NCBI GenBank assembly: GCA_034438135.1
Contig: DAOTTL010000496.1
Span: 1 to 7,709 of the forward strand
Origin: Paraktedonobacter sp034438135
Lineage (GTDB): Bacteria > Chloroflexota > Ktedonobacteria > Ktedonobacterales > Ktedonobacteraceae
Length of the DNA stretch: 7,709 bases
Direction of reading: 5' to 3'
Shown: positions 1 through 5,992 of the stretch, piece after piece
Numbering within the stretch: position 1 is the first letter of the stretch
Layout: every line of letters starts with the position of its first letter
Translations under genes and position numbers: made by a program
The notes under the pieces: generated by a model
What the model was told of the DNA's origin: nothing
Seen by the model: only the letters and a program-made list of their open reading frames with translations
Databases searched by the model: none

Positions 1-2
1 CT

Positions 3-191
3 GCTCGCGCTCGTGGGCGTACAGGGGGTCGGCGTAAGGCAACTGAGTCGCTGCGCCCCGAGCAACTCGCTCGCGCGAAAGAACTCTACGCCGCTCGACA
101 AAATAGCATAGCCGAGATCATGGCTCTCACTGGCTTCAAGAGCAGGGCCACATTCTATAAATATGTGGTCAGTCTAGAGAAGGTCAAATAG
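3..191 (+). CDS. Serine recombinase (Hin/resolvase type), C-terminal end, partial
   Basis: The reading frame is open from the window edge to TAG at 189-191 and gives about 62 residues; the start lies outside the window. It opens with an arginine/glycine-rich linker (ARARGRTGGRR). Next come LRPEQLARAKELYAAR and a helix-turn-helix, SIAEIMALTGFKSRATFYKY. This linker plus HTH is the signature of the DNA-binding C-terminus of small serine recombinases (DNA invertases, Tn3-type resolvases). These enzymes cut and rejoin DNA through a serine in an N-terminal catalytic domain, which is not visible here. The tail VVSLEKVK ends at the usual place for the family, so the C-terminus looks complete. Whether it is an invertase, a resolvase or a transposon-borne accessory recombinase cannot be told. 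Family call is firm; activity is unknown. Confidence 0.85.
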   Translation, partial: ARARGRTGGRRKATESLRPEQLARAKELYAARQNSIAEIMALTGFKSRATFYKYVVSLEKVK

Positions 192-298
192 AGTAGAGCG
201 GATGTGCAAGGAGGCCTTATTGAGCGGAGATCTGGGAAGAAGAAGTGAAAGCGATGCTCCTGGAGGCACTCAGAGAGTGAACGACCAAATTGGGGTCA

Positions 299-334
299 CG
301 ACATTTTAACATCACCCGACATTTTAAGATCACA
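299..334. repeat. Tandem 18-bp repeats, probable insertion-sequence end
   Basis: Two adjacent 18-bp units, CGACATTTTAACATCACC (299-316) and CGACATTTTAAGATCACA (317-334), differ at two positions. Read on the minus strand the array begins TGTGATC. TG-starting tips with tandem subterminal repeats are known from IS21-family ends, where the transposase binds the repeats. The tip lies directly beside the prolyl-oligopeptidase fragment at 342, which suits an element inserted into or next to that gene. No partner end is seen in the window, so the rest of the element would lie to the left or has been lost. The family assignment is inferred from architecture only. Confidence 0.5.
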
Positions 335-341
335 AGCTCTT

Positions 342-797
342 ATGTTGGCGCGAGAGCATTCCGAAACCCTGCAGGCGACCAACGATATATACACCAGGGG
401 GGATCGCCGAAGGTGGGACGCGCAACGACATATGTGGCTTGATAATCCTACTGCGAGCTTCAGGGCGTGGGTCACAAGGCAGGCCGACTGGACGCGTCTA
501 TTGCTAGATGCCGTCGCGGCGCCTCTACGTGAGGGTCTTCATACCCGTTACAAGCAGCTCAGCGATTTCTCTGGTCCCGCTCCCCTTTCCACCTTGAGCA
601 GCGGTGCAGCTGCTCTTGAAGACCTGTATGCTGCACCAGCGAGAAGAGATAAAAACTACTATTTTTTACGCCAGGATGGAGAAAGCAATCAACCAATTTT
701 CTACCGGCAAGAGGGGCTGATGGGGAAACCCCAGGCCATCCTGAATCCCAACGAGTTGAATCCTGAGGGGACCACCGCAAGACACCTCGCCACGTGA
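342..797 (+). pseudogene. Prolyl oligopeptidase, N-terminal fragment
   Basis: The frame encodes 151 residues that resemble the start of S9A prolyl oligopeptidases, cytosolic serine peptidases that cut short peptides after proline. Residues 30-50 (RHMWLDNPTASFRAWVTRQ) match the family's 'YRWLED..S....WV..QN' opening. Residues 103-145 (NYYFLRQDGESNQPIFY, then GKPQAILNPNELNPEGTTA) match the first propeller strands ('YF..NDG..NQ..LY', '..LDPN.LS.DGT.A'). Full-length enzymes have roughly 680-720 residues; this one stops at TGA (795-797) before the propeller is complete and lacks the whole hydrolase domain. The first 28 residues look unlike the family, and an IS-like end lies only 8 bp upstream, so the original start may be gone. 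It is probably a dead remnant. A matching C-terminal piece lies on the same strand at 2577-3086. Confidence 0.65.
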
Positions 798-976
798 GGC
801 TTGACGTATGTGGTCAGTGCAAAGTGGGCAAAAAAATTGACGTCATCTGCGACGTTTTCTGGGCACGGATTGCTGACTGTAATGCTGGAGGAAAGCAAGA
901 TAGGAGAAGTTTTCTTCTTTGCAAGGTGGTAGGGTATTTTTGCTTGCAACAGGTAAGCAGATGTTGTTCCTAAGAC

Positions 977-981
977 AGGAG
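977..981 (+). promoter_or_regulatory. Ribosome binding site of the displaced ATG at 991
   Basis: AGGAG sits 9 nt before ATG 991, an ideal position. The currently open frame starts only at GTG 1005 or ATG 1014, neither of which has a purine-rich sequence at normal spacing. The site therefore marks 991 as the ancestral start. Confidence 0.6.
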
Positions 982-990
982 AAAGATAGA

Positions 991-1562
991 ATGAGAAAGT
1001 CATCGTGTCGGAGATGATCACCCTTGATGGTTTCTTTGCAGGGCCTAATGGAGAGATCGACTGGCATGTCGTGGATGAAGATTTTAATGAGCGTACGCTC
1101 GAATTTTTCCGTTCCGTAGACACACTCGTGTTTGGTCGCGTCACGTATGAACTGATGGTGAAGTACTGGCCCACCGAAGCTGCTCAGGCGGATGATCCGC
1201 TCATCGCTGAGAAGATGAATACGTTGCCCAAGGTGGTGTTTTCGAGAACGCTGGAGAAGGCCGAGTGGGGAGAGTGGAGGAATGTCACAGTGGTGAAAGG
1301 AAATCTTGAGGAAGAGATCGAGAAATTGAAACAAGAGCCAGGAAAAGATCTGGTCATATGTGGAAGTAGCAAGATCGTCTCAGTCCTGGCGAGAGCAGGT
1401 TTGATTGATGACTATCTGCTTTACGTGACTCCTGTGGTGTTAGGAAGTGGAATACCTTTGTTTCAAGGCATGAAGGAGAGAATAAAGCGGCAACTGGTAA
1501 GCGTGCAGCATTTGAGTTCCGGGGTGGTTCGGCTTCATTATCGACCTGTCAACTCTCAATAG
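991..1562 (+). pseudogene. DHFR-like (RibD_C) family protein with a frameshifted start
   Basis: From GTG 1005 the frame gives 185 residues of the RibD C-terminal/DHFR-like reductase family, Rossmann-like NADPH-binding proteins of mostly unknown substrate. Family motifs run in order: TLDGFFAGPNGEIDW (residues 6-20), VFGRVTYELM (42-51), the substrate-loop-like LPKVVFSRTL (74-83), NVTVVKG (93-99), GKDLVICGSS (113-122) and PVVLGSGIPLF (143-153). The usual family start is MRKVIVSEM. Here the DNA from ATG 991 reads ATG AGA AAG TC ATC GTG TCG GAG ATG, so one G is missing after 999. Restoring it gives MRKVIVSEM in frame. A good AGGAG precedes 991, whereas GTG 1005 has none. The gene is either a recent start-disabling mutation, a sequencing error, or expressed poorly from GTG 1005/ATG 1014. 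The body is intact. It converges with the second DHFR-like gene at 2390-1785. Confidence 0.85.
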
Positions 1563-1568
1563 TCGAGC

Positions 1569-1589
1569 TTTGAGGAGGTTCCCCTCAAA
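1569..1589 (+). terminator. Short hairpin after the DHFR-like gene
   Basis: TTTGAGG (1569-1575) and CCTCAAA (1583-1589) form a perfect 7-bp stem with a 7-nt loop, starting 6 nt after the TAG at 1560-1562. There is no real U-run after it (TTATG), so intrinsic termination would be weak. Confidence 0.4.
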
Positions 1590-1617
1590 TTATGATGAGA
1601 TCTGTTGAGGCTTTTTC

Positions 1618-1678
1618 TCGTCGAGATCAGGTAGAGGAAGTTGGATCACATCTGACTTCCTCTACCTGATCTCGATGA
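1618..1678. terminator. Long perfect-arm hairpin between convergent genes
   Basis: Arms 1618-1641 and 1655-1678 are 24 bp each and complementary except for one G-T pair at the third position; the loop is 13 nt (1642-1654). The core arm reads CGAGATCAGGTAGAGGAAGT. It lies between the converging DHFR-like genes, where a two-way terminator is expected. Neither strand has a U-tract after the stem, so it is not a classical intrinsic terminator. It could act as an mRNA-stabilising hairpin, or be the remnant of a small palindromic element. Confidence 0.5.
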
Positions 1679-1784
1679 AAACCAGCGGCAGGTTTATTTA
1701 TGAGTGACGAGAACTGGCCCAAACCTTGCTGCGAGATGCGTGTACAACTTCCAGTCATGACGCGTCTTTAGAGAGACAGCTTCT

Positions 1785-2390
1785 TCAAGCCCCAACAGTG
1801 CCTGTCTTCACTTCTCCGGCTCGCTCATAATTGGCAAAAATCACACCATTTGGCGTCACCAAACTGTCTGTTACTGTAAAGGCTGCAGGAAGAGTGCCCT
1901 CACTAAACAATTTTTTACCTTGGCCAAGTGTGATGGGGAAAGTTTTGAGCCATAGCTCATCGACTAGATCATGTTCGAGGAGTGTCTGGGCCAAGACGCT
2001 GCTACCGTGAACTTGGATATCAGTGCCTTCTGACTTCTTGAGCTTTTTGATGTCATCAACGGTTTTAAGGAAAACGACGTTTGGCCAATCTGTTTTATTC
2101 TCATCCATAGTCTTGGACATGACGTATTTTGTGATCTCATTGATACCGGGCCACATCTCTGCATGTGTAGGCCAGAAAGCAGCAAAAGTATCGAATGTTT
2201 TCCTGCCCAAAAGAAGATCTGCAGGCTTCATCGTTTTCGCAATGAACGAACCCGCCGCTTCGTCCATTTCGGCAAAATACGGCGCAGTCCAACCGCCATA
2301 GTTGAAACCGCCAGAAGTGTCCTCAGGCCCACCAGGTGCTTGCATTACTCCATCTAATGTAATGAATGATAAGATGATTATTTTTCTCAT
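1785..2390 (-). CDS. DHFR-like (RibD_C) family protein, YyaP/YwjB-like
   Basis: This encodes 201 residues. ATG 2390 is chosen because AAGGAG (2404-2399) sits 8 nt upstream; a GTG at 2399 overlaps that site and is unlikely. The N-terminus MRKIIILSFITLDGVMQAPGG is the typical opening of DHFR-like/RibD_C proteins. It is followed by GGWTAPY (32-38), the nucleotide-binding-like LLLGRKTFDTFAAFWP (59-74), VMSKTMDENKTDWPNVVFL (90-108), IQVHGSSVLAQTLLEHDLVDE (125-145, quoted as two motifs: IQVHGSS and LLEHDLVDE) and FPITLGQGKKLF (151-162). The protein is likely a cytosolic NAD(P)H-dependent reductase of unknown substrate. It differs strongly from the neighbour at 991-1562, so the pair is not a recent tandem duplication. 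It appears intact. No convincing promoter was found upstream (2400-2576). Confidence 0.9.
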   Translation of the reverse strand: MRKIIILSFITLDGVMQAPGGPEDTSGGFNYGGWTAPYFAEMDEAAGSFIAKTMKPADLLLGRKTFDTFAAFWPTHAEMWPGINEITKYVMSKTMDENKTDWPNVVFLKTVDDIKKLKKSEGTDIQVHGSSVLAQTLLEHDLVDELWLKTFPITLGQGKKLFSEGTLPAAFTVTDSLVTPNGVIFANYERAGEVKTGTVGA

Positions 2391-2576
2391 GAAAAGCACT
2401 CCTTCTCAATTGTTGGGTGATGGGAGAAAGGCGATGCCGCCAAGTCTCTCCTCTGGATCTCGTGTTCATGTGTCCGCGACAAAGCTCTACGCGTTTCTTC
2501 TCTGCTCGGCTCCACATGACGAACGTTGCTCGCTTTCCTAGCATAGCATGAGGGCGCGAAAAAAACTTCTTCAATC

Positions 2577-3086
2577 TTGCTCTTCTCTACTTACAGTCAG
2601 CACCCATTCCCAGAAAAGATGAGAGGCCCTCTCTCAACCTCGGCGATGACACCAACTTTTATGCCCAATTTGAGTGCGCCCCCCTTTCAAGCATCATACG
2701 GCGAGGTGTTATATGGAGGACCCAGCCTCTACTGGCTAAAGGATATAGGCGACCCCAAGAACCCGAAGCACGCCGCATTTCTGCTGGATGCTTCATCATT
2801 CCATGGGGTCAAACGTGGCACATCCTATCCGTCAACGCTTGTTCTGATAGCTGAGAACGATCAGCAAGTGGTGCCCCAACACGCCTTCAAATTGGTTGAA
2901 GCGCTCCAGGAGGCGCAGGCAGGTCCGGGCCTGATTTGTCTGCGTGTGGCAAGAGACGCTGGCCACATCCTGAGCACACGCTCACGCGCTATAGTGGAAG
3001 AGGAGGCGGTGGACATGCTCTCTTTCCTCCATCTGGCAGGCATTATGACGTTCAACGAAGCTGGAGTTGAACCAGATGGGAAATGA
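2577..3086 (+). pseudogene. Prolyl oligopeptidase, C-terminal fragment
   Basis: The frame (TTG 2577; 169 residues) matches the end of the S9A prolyl-oligopeptidase hydrolase domain from about residue 47. GGPSLYWLKDIGDPKNPKH (48-65) corresponds to the family's '..Y.W..EYGDP.NPE'. SFHGVKRGTSYPSTLVLIAEND (74-95, in two parts: SFHGVKRGTSYP and STLVLIAEND) corresponds to 'SPYHNV..G..YPA.L...GDHD'. VVPQHAFKLVEALQEAQAG (98-116) follows. The acid and base of the catalytic triad are recognisable: D95 in AENDQQVVP and H130 in DAGH. The nucleophile-serine segment (GGSNGG type) is absent. The arginine that normally follows the Asp (DDRVVP) is Gln here, another sign of decay. Residues 1-45 do not resemble the family. 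No plausible enzyme can be made from this piece. Its partner, the N-terminal fragment, lies 1.8 kb upstream on the same strand. Confidence 0.8.
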
Positions 3087-3249
3087 GACGAAGAGCGGGC
3101 AGATTTCAGCGAAGGTCAAGGAGTTAATGAGTAAAATCACGCGTGTGGTTGCTAGCAAGTATGAAGAGAAGCAACAGAAAGTAAGAGGACGCCCCCAGCG
3201 ACACGCTGACGCCTTGCGGGGCTGGAGCAGCGCACGCAAGGAGAGATAG
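3076..3249 (+). CDS. Small lysine/arginine-rich hypothetical protein
   Basis: ATG 3076 is preceded by GGAG at 3063-3066 with a 9-nt gap and opens a 57-residue frame ending at TAG 3247-3249. It overlaps the tail of the peptidase fragment by 11 bp in another frame. The product is basic: a helical stretch ISAKVKELMSKITRVVASKY, then EEKQQK and VRGRPQRH. The RGRP core resembles an AT-hook minor-groove motif, but also the 'GRP' segment near the start of some IS transposases, so it could be a transposase N-terminal scrap. I do not recognise the family. Coding status rests only on the RBS and the codon pattern. Confidence 0.35.
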   Translation: MGNETKSGQISAKVKELMSKITRVVASKYEEKQQKVRGRPQRHADALRGWSSARKER

Positions 3250-3272
3250 AAGGTAAAAGATGCTTCTAGAGC

Positions 3273-3348
3273 TTGAGCGGCTCATATGGCTGTCCCAGGA
3301 ACGAATCCTTGCCATATCCCGTGACGAACACCGGAGGCGCTCCTGCAG
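3273..3348 (+). pseudogene. Left-flank fragment of the interrupted beta-propeller gene
   Basis: The frame downstream of a TAG at 3267-3269 reads SYGCPRNESLPYPVTNTGGAPA up to the target hexamer CTGCAG (3343-3348). If the 2.7-kb element and one hexamer are removed, it joins in frame to APVTIDVAGTTDQIF at 6047 onward. Only about 25 codons exist before the upstream stop, and the possible TTG start at 3273 has no clear RBS. Either the true start was already damaged, or this is not coding and the in-frame join is chance. Confidence 0.35.
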
Positions 3349-3397
3349 ATTGTACCCAAGTTTTGCGCTTTCGGTACCTGAGTTTTGCGCACCACTG
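3343..3397. repeat. Left 55-bp terminal inverted repeat (including hexamer)
   Basis: The sequence is the exact reverse complement of 5993-6047 over 55 bp. Inside are two 17-bp direct subrepeats, GTACCCAAGTTTTGCGC (3352-3368) and GTACCTGAGTTTTGCGC (3374-3390), at a 22-bp period. The first 6 bp (CTGCAG) are palindromic and are better read as the target duplication, leaving an element tip of ATTGTACCC at 3349. Identity stops abruptly after 3397. Confidence 0.95.
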
Positions 3398-3464
3398 GGT
3401 CAAACGCCTTCCAGCCGTCCACCCGACAGCGCTACCCCCGTTGGGCCAAAAAGCCTGGGGGACA

Positions 3465-4142
3465 TCATCTGACTGCGACGGTCAGATCTTTGTCTTCCAT
3501 TTCCCAGGCGTGATCGAGCGTGTGATAGGCGGTGTGCCGAATCAGATACCGCAGCGGCCAGGTTCGAGCCGGTGTGCCCTGAGCATGGAACGTCCGAATG
3601 GCATGGCAATAGTCCTCGCGGTGCGCTCTCAGGCCCTCGTCGGTCAGCTTTGCCCCCTCAGGAGTGCGCAACCCCAGCCTGGCAGCCATATCCTGCTCCG
3701 CGCCCAACGTATGCCCAACGATGCGGTCCCGATCCCGCCCGCCCCCTCGCGGACCCTTCTGCATCTCAACCGACACGCGCCAACGTACCTCGTCGAAAAA
3801 CGTCCAGCACGCCTGCATCAGGGTCAATTCCCGGTCCAATTCTGCGCTTGAGAGGTCTTGCCTATCGATGCTTGAGAACGCGAACGAGACGCCCCAGTAG
3901 TCGGTTGAGCCAGTGCCCGGATAGTGCTCGACCATGTCAAGCGTGGTGATCGCTGCAAACGCTCCATCCATCCCAGCCAGCTTCGCCACCGGAGCATAGC
4001 GTGGAAGATACGATTGCACTTTTTCAATCGCGGCCTCCCCGGTCTTCGCCCCACGCTCAAGACCGGGCCAATCCGGTGCCACTGCCACCACCTTCTTGCC
4101 TTTCGGTCCGATTTCGAGCGTCACACGAAGTTGCTTCGCCAT
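3465..4142 (-). CDS. DinB-like protein with HicB-like N-terminal region
   Basis: This encodes 225 residues. ATG 4142 is fixed by a strong GGAAGGAG at 4157-4150 with a 7-nt gap; the frame is open further upstream but there it would overlap the amidohydrolase. Residues 1-55 (MAKQLRVTLEIGPKGKKVVAV, PDWPGLERGAKTGEAAIEKV) resemble the HicB/antitoxin-like ferredoxin fold. Residues 90-220 look like a DinB four-helix bundle: H144 in IVGHTLGAEQD, then H203, H207 and H211 in YLIRHTAYHTLDHAWEMED, placed like the family's metal-binding His triad. DinB-like proteins are putative metal-dependent enzymes, some of them thiol transferases; no specific reaction can be named. It is last of three genes in the cassette, 160 bp after the amidohydrolase, and may share its transcript. 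The reading is intact and the gene looks functional. Confidence 0.75.
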   Translation of the reverse strand: MAKQLRVTLEIGPKGKKVVAVAPDWPGLERGAKTGEAAIEKVQSYLPRYAPVAKLAGMDGAFAAITTLDMVEHYPGTGSTDYWGVSFAFSSIDRQDLSSAELDRELTLMQACWTFFDEVRWRVSVEMQKGPRGGGRDRDRIVGHTLGAEQDMAARLGLRTPEGAKLTDEGLRAHREDYCHAIRTFHAQGTPARTWPLRYLIRHTAYHTLDHAWEMEDKDLTVAVR

Positions 4143-4302
4143 CTCTGCTCTCCTTCCGGTCAAGGGGTCACGTTTTTGCCCCTTTGCCTTTCTGCTTCTC
4201 TTCCCCCCATAGTACCAGCAAAAGCGGTCAGAACAGACCCGCATATCGACGGCTTCCTCCTCACCTGGGCCTTTCTCATCCTCTTCTCTCAGATCATCTG
4301 GC

Positions 4303-5277
4303 TCAAAGTTTGAGGAGCCGTTCAGCATTTGTATACGCGATTTTCTCTTTATCTGTAGGACTGATGGGCGCGTTCTCCAGAAAGGCCCTCCCCTGATCTC
4401 CCGCAATGAAGGGGTAATCAAGCGCATACATGATGTGATCAGTTCCCATGATCTGGAGCGCAAGCTGGAAGGGAGGCAGCGTCAACATCCCACTGGGCGT
4501 GAGATAGATCTGCTGGGTAACGTAATCGGCCACAGACCGTTGGAGATGTTTTGCCACTGGTTTGAATGCCTCATCAACGCGTGCCAGATAAAAGGGGATC
4601 ATCTCGCCCCAATGGCCAAGAATGAGGTGTAAACCGGGGTAGCGATCGAAGACGCCTCCGAGAATCATGCGCAGCGCGTGAATGCCTGTCTCCAGGTGCC
4701 ATCCCCAGGCAAATCCGGCAAAAACGCTACTGATCGCTGGCTCAAAGCCTGCATAGTAGGCTTCTTGCACCGCTCTTGTTGGGAGCGTTGGGTGCAAGTA
4801 GAGGGGAACATCAAGCGCGGTAATTGCGGCGAGCACAGGCGAAAACACGGGATCGTCAAGAAAACGTTCGTTGGCTCTTCCATTCACCATCACCCCCTTG
4901 AAACCCAGGGTCTTTACACAGCGTTCCAATTCCGCTGCGGCGGTCTCTGGAGCGGCCATTGGGAGGGTTGCCAGCCCAACAAAACGGGTAGGATGAGCAG
5001 CGATGGCCGCTGCGAGCTGGTCATTGATCTCCCTGGTCAATGAAATCTGCTCAGCAGCCGGAACCAGCGAGAGCCTGGATGACGCGGTATAGGAGAGCAC
5101 CTGGACATCGATGCCCGTGTTGTCCATCGCTTGCAAGCGTCCAATACCCAGATCTTCCAGTTGGCGAGCGGGTAAACCATAGTCTCCCATCTGAACCTGG
5201 GCAGTGGGAAAAAGTTTCTCCACCTCCTTCTCAATGGCAGCGATCTGAAAATGTTCTTCAAGCGTAATAATTTTCAT
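4303..5277 (-). CDS. Amidohydrolase family 2 protein (ACMSD / gamma-resorcylate decarboxylase-like)
   Basis: This encodes 324 residues, the usual length for the amidohydrolase-2 TIM-barrel group, which includes ACMSD, gamma-resorcylate decarboxylase, LigW and related hydrolases. The metal-site elements are all present: E7-x-H9 in LEEHF, H162 in YLHP, H222 in ILGHWGE (a catalytic/ligand His in the family) and D287 in YALDYPF. An E-x-H start instead of H-x-H is typical of the gamma-resorcylate decarboxylase-like branch, so non-oxidative decarboxylation or cleavage of an aromatic acid is likely. The true substrate cannot be read from sequence. It acts in the cytosol; no signal peptide is seen. 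ATG 5277 has only a weak purine stretch upstream (AGAAAGAG). It begins 76 bp after the MarR gene on the same strand and is probably co-transcribed with it. It appears intact. Confidence 0.9.
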   Translation of the reverse strand: MKIITLEEHFQIAAIEKEVEKLFPTAQVQMGDYGLPARQLEDLGIGRLQAMDNTGIDVQVLSYTASSRLSLVPAAEQISLTREINDQLAAAIAAHPTRFVGLATLPMAAPETAAAELERCVKTLGFKGVMVNGRANERFLDDPVFSPVLAAITALDVPLYLHPTLPTRAVQEAYYAGFEPAISSVFAGFAWGWHLETGIHALRMILGGVFDRYPGLHLILGHWGEMIPFYLARVDEAFKPVAKHLQRSVADYVTQQIYLTPSGMLTLPPFQLALQIMGTDHIMYALDYPFIAGDQGRAFLENAPISPTDKEKIAYTNAERLLKL

Positions 5278-5353
5278 GGTGAATCTCTTTCTTACTTAAG
5301 GCCAGGAAAGGCAACCACATTTCTTATGGCACCTTACTATCTGGCTAAAAAAA

Positions 5354-5863
5354 TTAGGATGAATGGTCAACACGCAATTGATCGTCCAGTTTCCCGAGCA
5401 ATCTGCGTAGTTGTTGCTGTTCCTCAAGCGTAAACGACGCCAGGTGGTCTTCCATACGTTGAAAACGCTCTGCCAGAACCCGCTCAAGAAAAGCGGGAGT
5501 CTCTGGCGCAAGAGCAATGGTCGCTTTGCGTCTATCGCTGGGATGTTCCTCGCGGCGGATCAGTCCCAGACGTTCCAGGCCAGCCAGTAGACCAGTTATG
5601 GTTCCCGGCGTCACACCTGCTGCCTGAGCCAATTCAGAAGGCGTCATCTGGCCGCTCGTTTTGAGCAACCCAAGCACCACTATCTTTCCCTCAGAGAGGG
5701 CAAAACGATCGAAAAAGGTTTGCCGCTCTGCGAAACTCTCCCCGGCAACTTGCAAAAAGAGCAGATAGAGTTCGACGCGCGTCACATCTTCCCCCGGTAT
5801 CACCTGACGGAACTCATTCAGGATCAACTGGAAACGGGGATTCAGGGTCTTCGCCTGTTCCAT
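5354..5863 (-). CDS. MarR-family transcriptional regulator
   Basis: This encodes 169 residues, normal for MarR dimers. ATG 5863 is set by AGAAGGAAG (5878-5870) upstream; a longer frame up to 5974 would run through the promoter and is rejected. The winged helix-turn-helix lies at residues 58-120: SEGKIVVLGLLKTSGQMTP, SELAQAAGVTPGTITGLLAGL (recognition helix about 84-96), LERLGLIRREE, and the wing with the family's D-R signature HPSDRRKATIALAP (107-120). The flanking helices (10-55 and 122-165) would form the dimer and ligand pocket. As first gene of the cassette it probably represses its own promoter and the amidohydrolase, being released by the phenolic substrate or a related ligand. That role follows from family knowledge and gene order and is not shown directly. 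Confidence 0.92.
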   Translation of the reverse strand: MEQAKTLNPRFQLILNEFRQVIPGEDVTRVELYLLFLQVAGESFAERQTFFDRFALSEGKIVVLGLLKTSGQMTPSELAQAAGVTPGTITGLLAGLERLGLIRREEHPSDRRKATIALAPETPAFLERVLAERFQRMEDHLASFTLEEQQQLRRLLGKLDDQLRVDHSS

Positions 5864-5869
5864 TATGCA

Positions 5870-5878
5870 CTTCCTTCT
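5870..5878 (-). promoter_or_regulatory. Ribosome binding site of the MarR gene
   Basis: AGAAGGAAG on the minus strand, about 8 nt before ATG 5863. It decides the start in favour of 5863. With the predicted transcription start near 5878 the leader would be only about 15 nt, so this site would be at the very 5' end of the mRNA. Confidence 0.65.
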
Positions 5879-5884
5879 CTCACT

Positions 5885-5913
5885 ATTGTAAGCCGCCATA
5901 GTATTTTTGTCAA
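5885..5913 (-). promoter_or_regulatory. Sigma-70-type promoter of the cassette operon, with possible operator
   Basis: On the minus strand TTGACA (5913-5908) and TACAAT (5890-5885) are separated by exactly 17 bp, one mismatch from consensus overall. It lies 80 bp inside the right inverted repeat and just upstream of the MarR gene. A small inverted repeat ACTAT-N11-ATAGT spans the spacer and the -10 box, a suitable place for MarR autorepression; with 5-bp arms the operator reading is weak. Confidence 0.75.
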
Positions 5914-5992
5914 ACCCCCCAAGATGCAGGTGCGGAATTGAGCCGTGAAACGAGCAAGGGGCACTTACGGTCAACCTTTGGGGTAATCAGCA

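Noticed and set aside
162..818. 12-bp repeat TATGTGGTCAGT at 162-173 and 807-818
   Set aside because: A match of this length is expected by chance in 7.7 kb and the flanks differ.
798..935. Continuation of the peptidase frame after TGA 795-797 (44 further open codons)
   Set aside because: The translated sequence (GLTYVVSAKWAKKL and onward) does not resemble the next propeller strands of the peptidase, so a simple read-through mutation is not supported.
701..1174. Minus-strand open frame of 157 codons over the peptidase fragment and DHFR-like start
   Set aside because: It has no family resemblance, no RBS, and runs antisense to two recognisable coding regions.
843..1334. Minus-strand open frame of 163 codons inside the first DHFR-like gene
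   Set aside because: Antisense shadow of a gene with clear family motifs; its composition is not protein-like.
3273..3851. Plus-strand 192-codon frame running from the left flank through the inverted repeat
   Set aside because: Its first 25 codons may be propeller remnant, but the rest is the repeat and antisense to the DinB-like gene.
4143..4463. Upstream extension of the DinB-like gene to 4463
   Set aside because: It would overlap the amidohydrolase end, has no homology, and a strong RBS marks ATG 4142.
5864..5974. Upstream extension of the MarR gene
   Set aside because: It would translate through a near-consensus promoter; ATG 5863 has a good RBS and gives normal MarR length.
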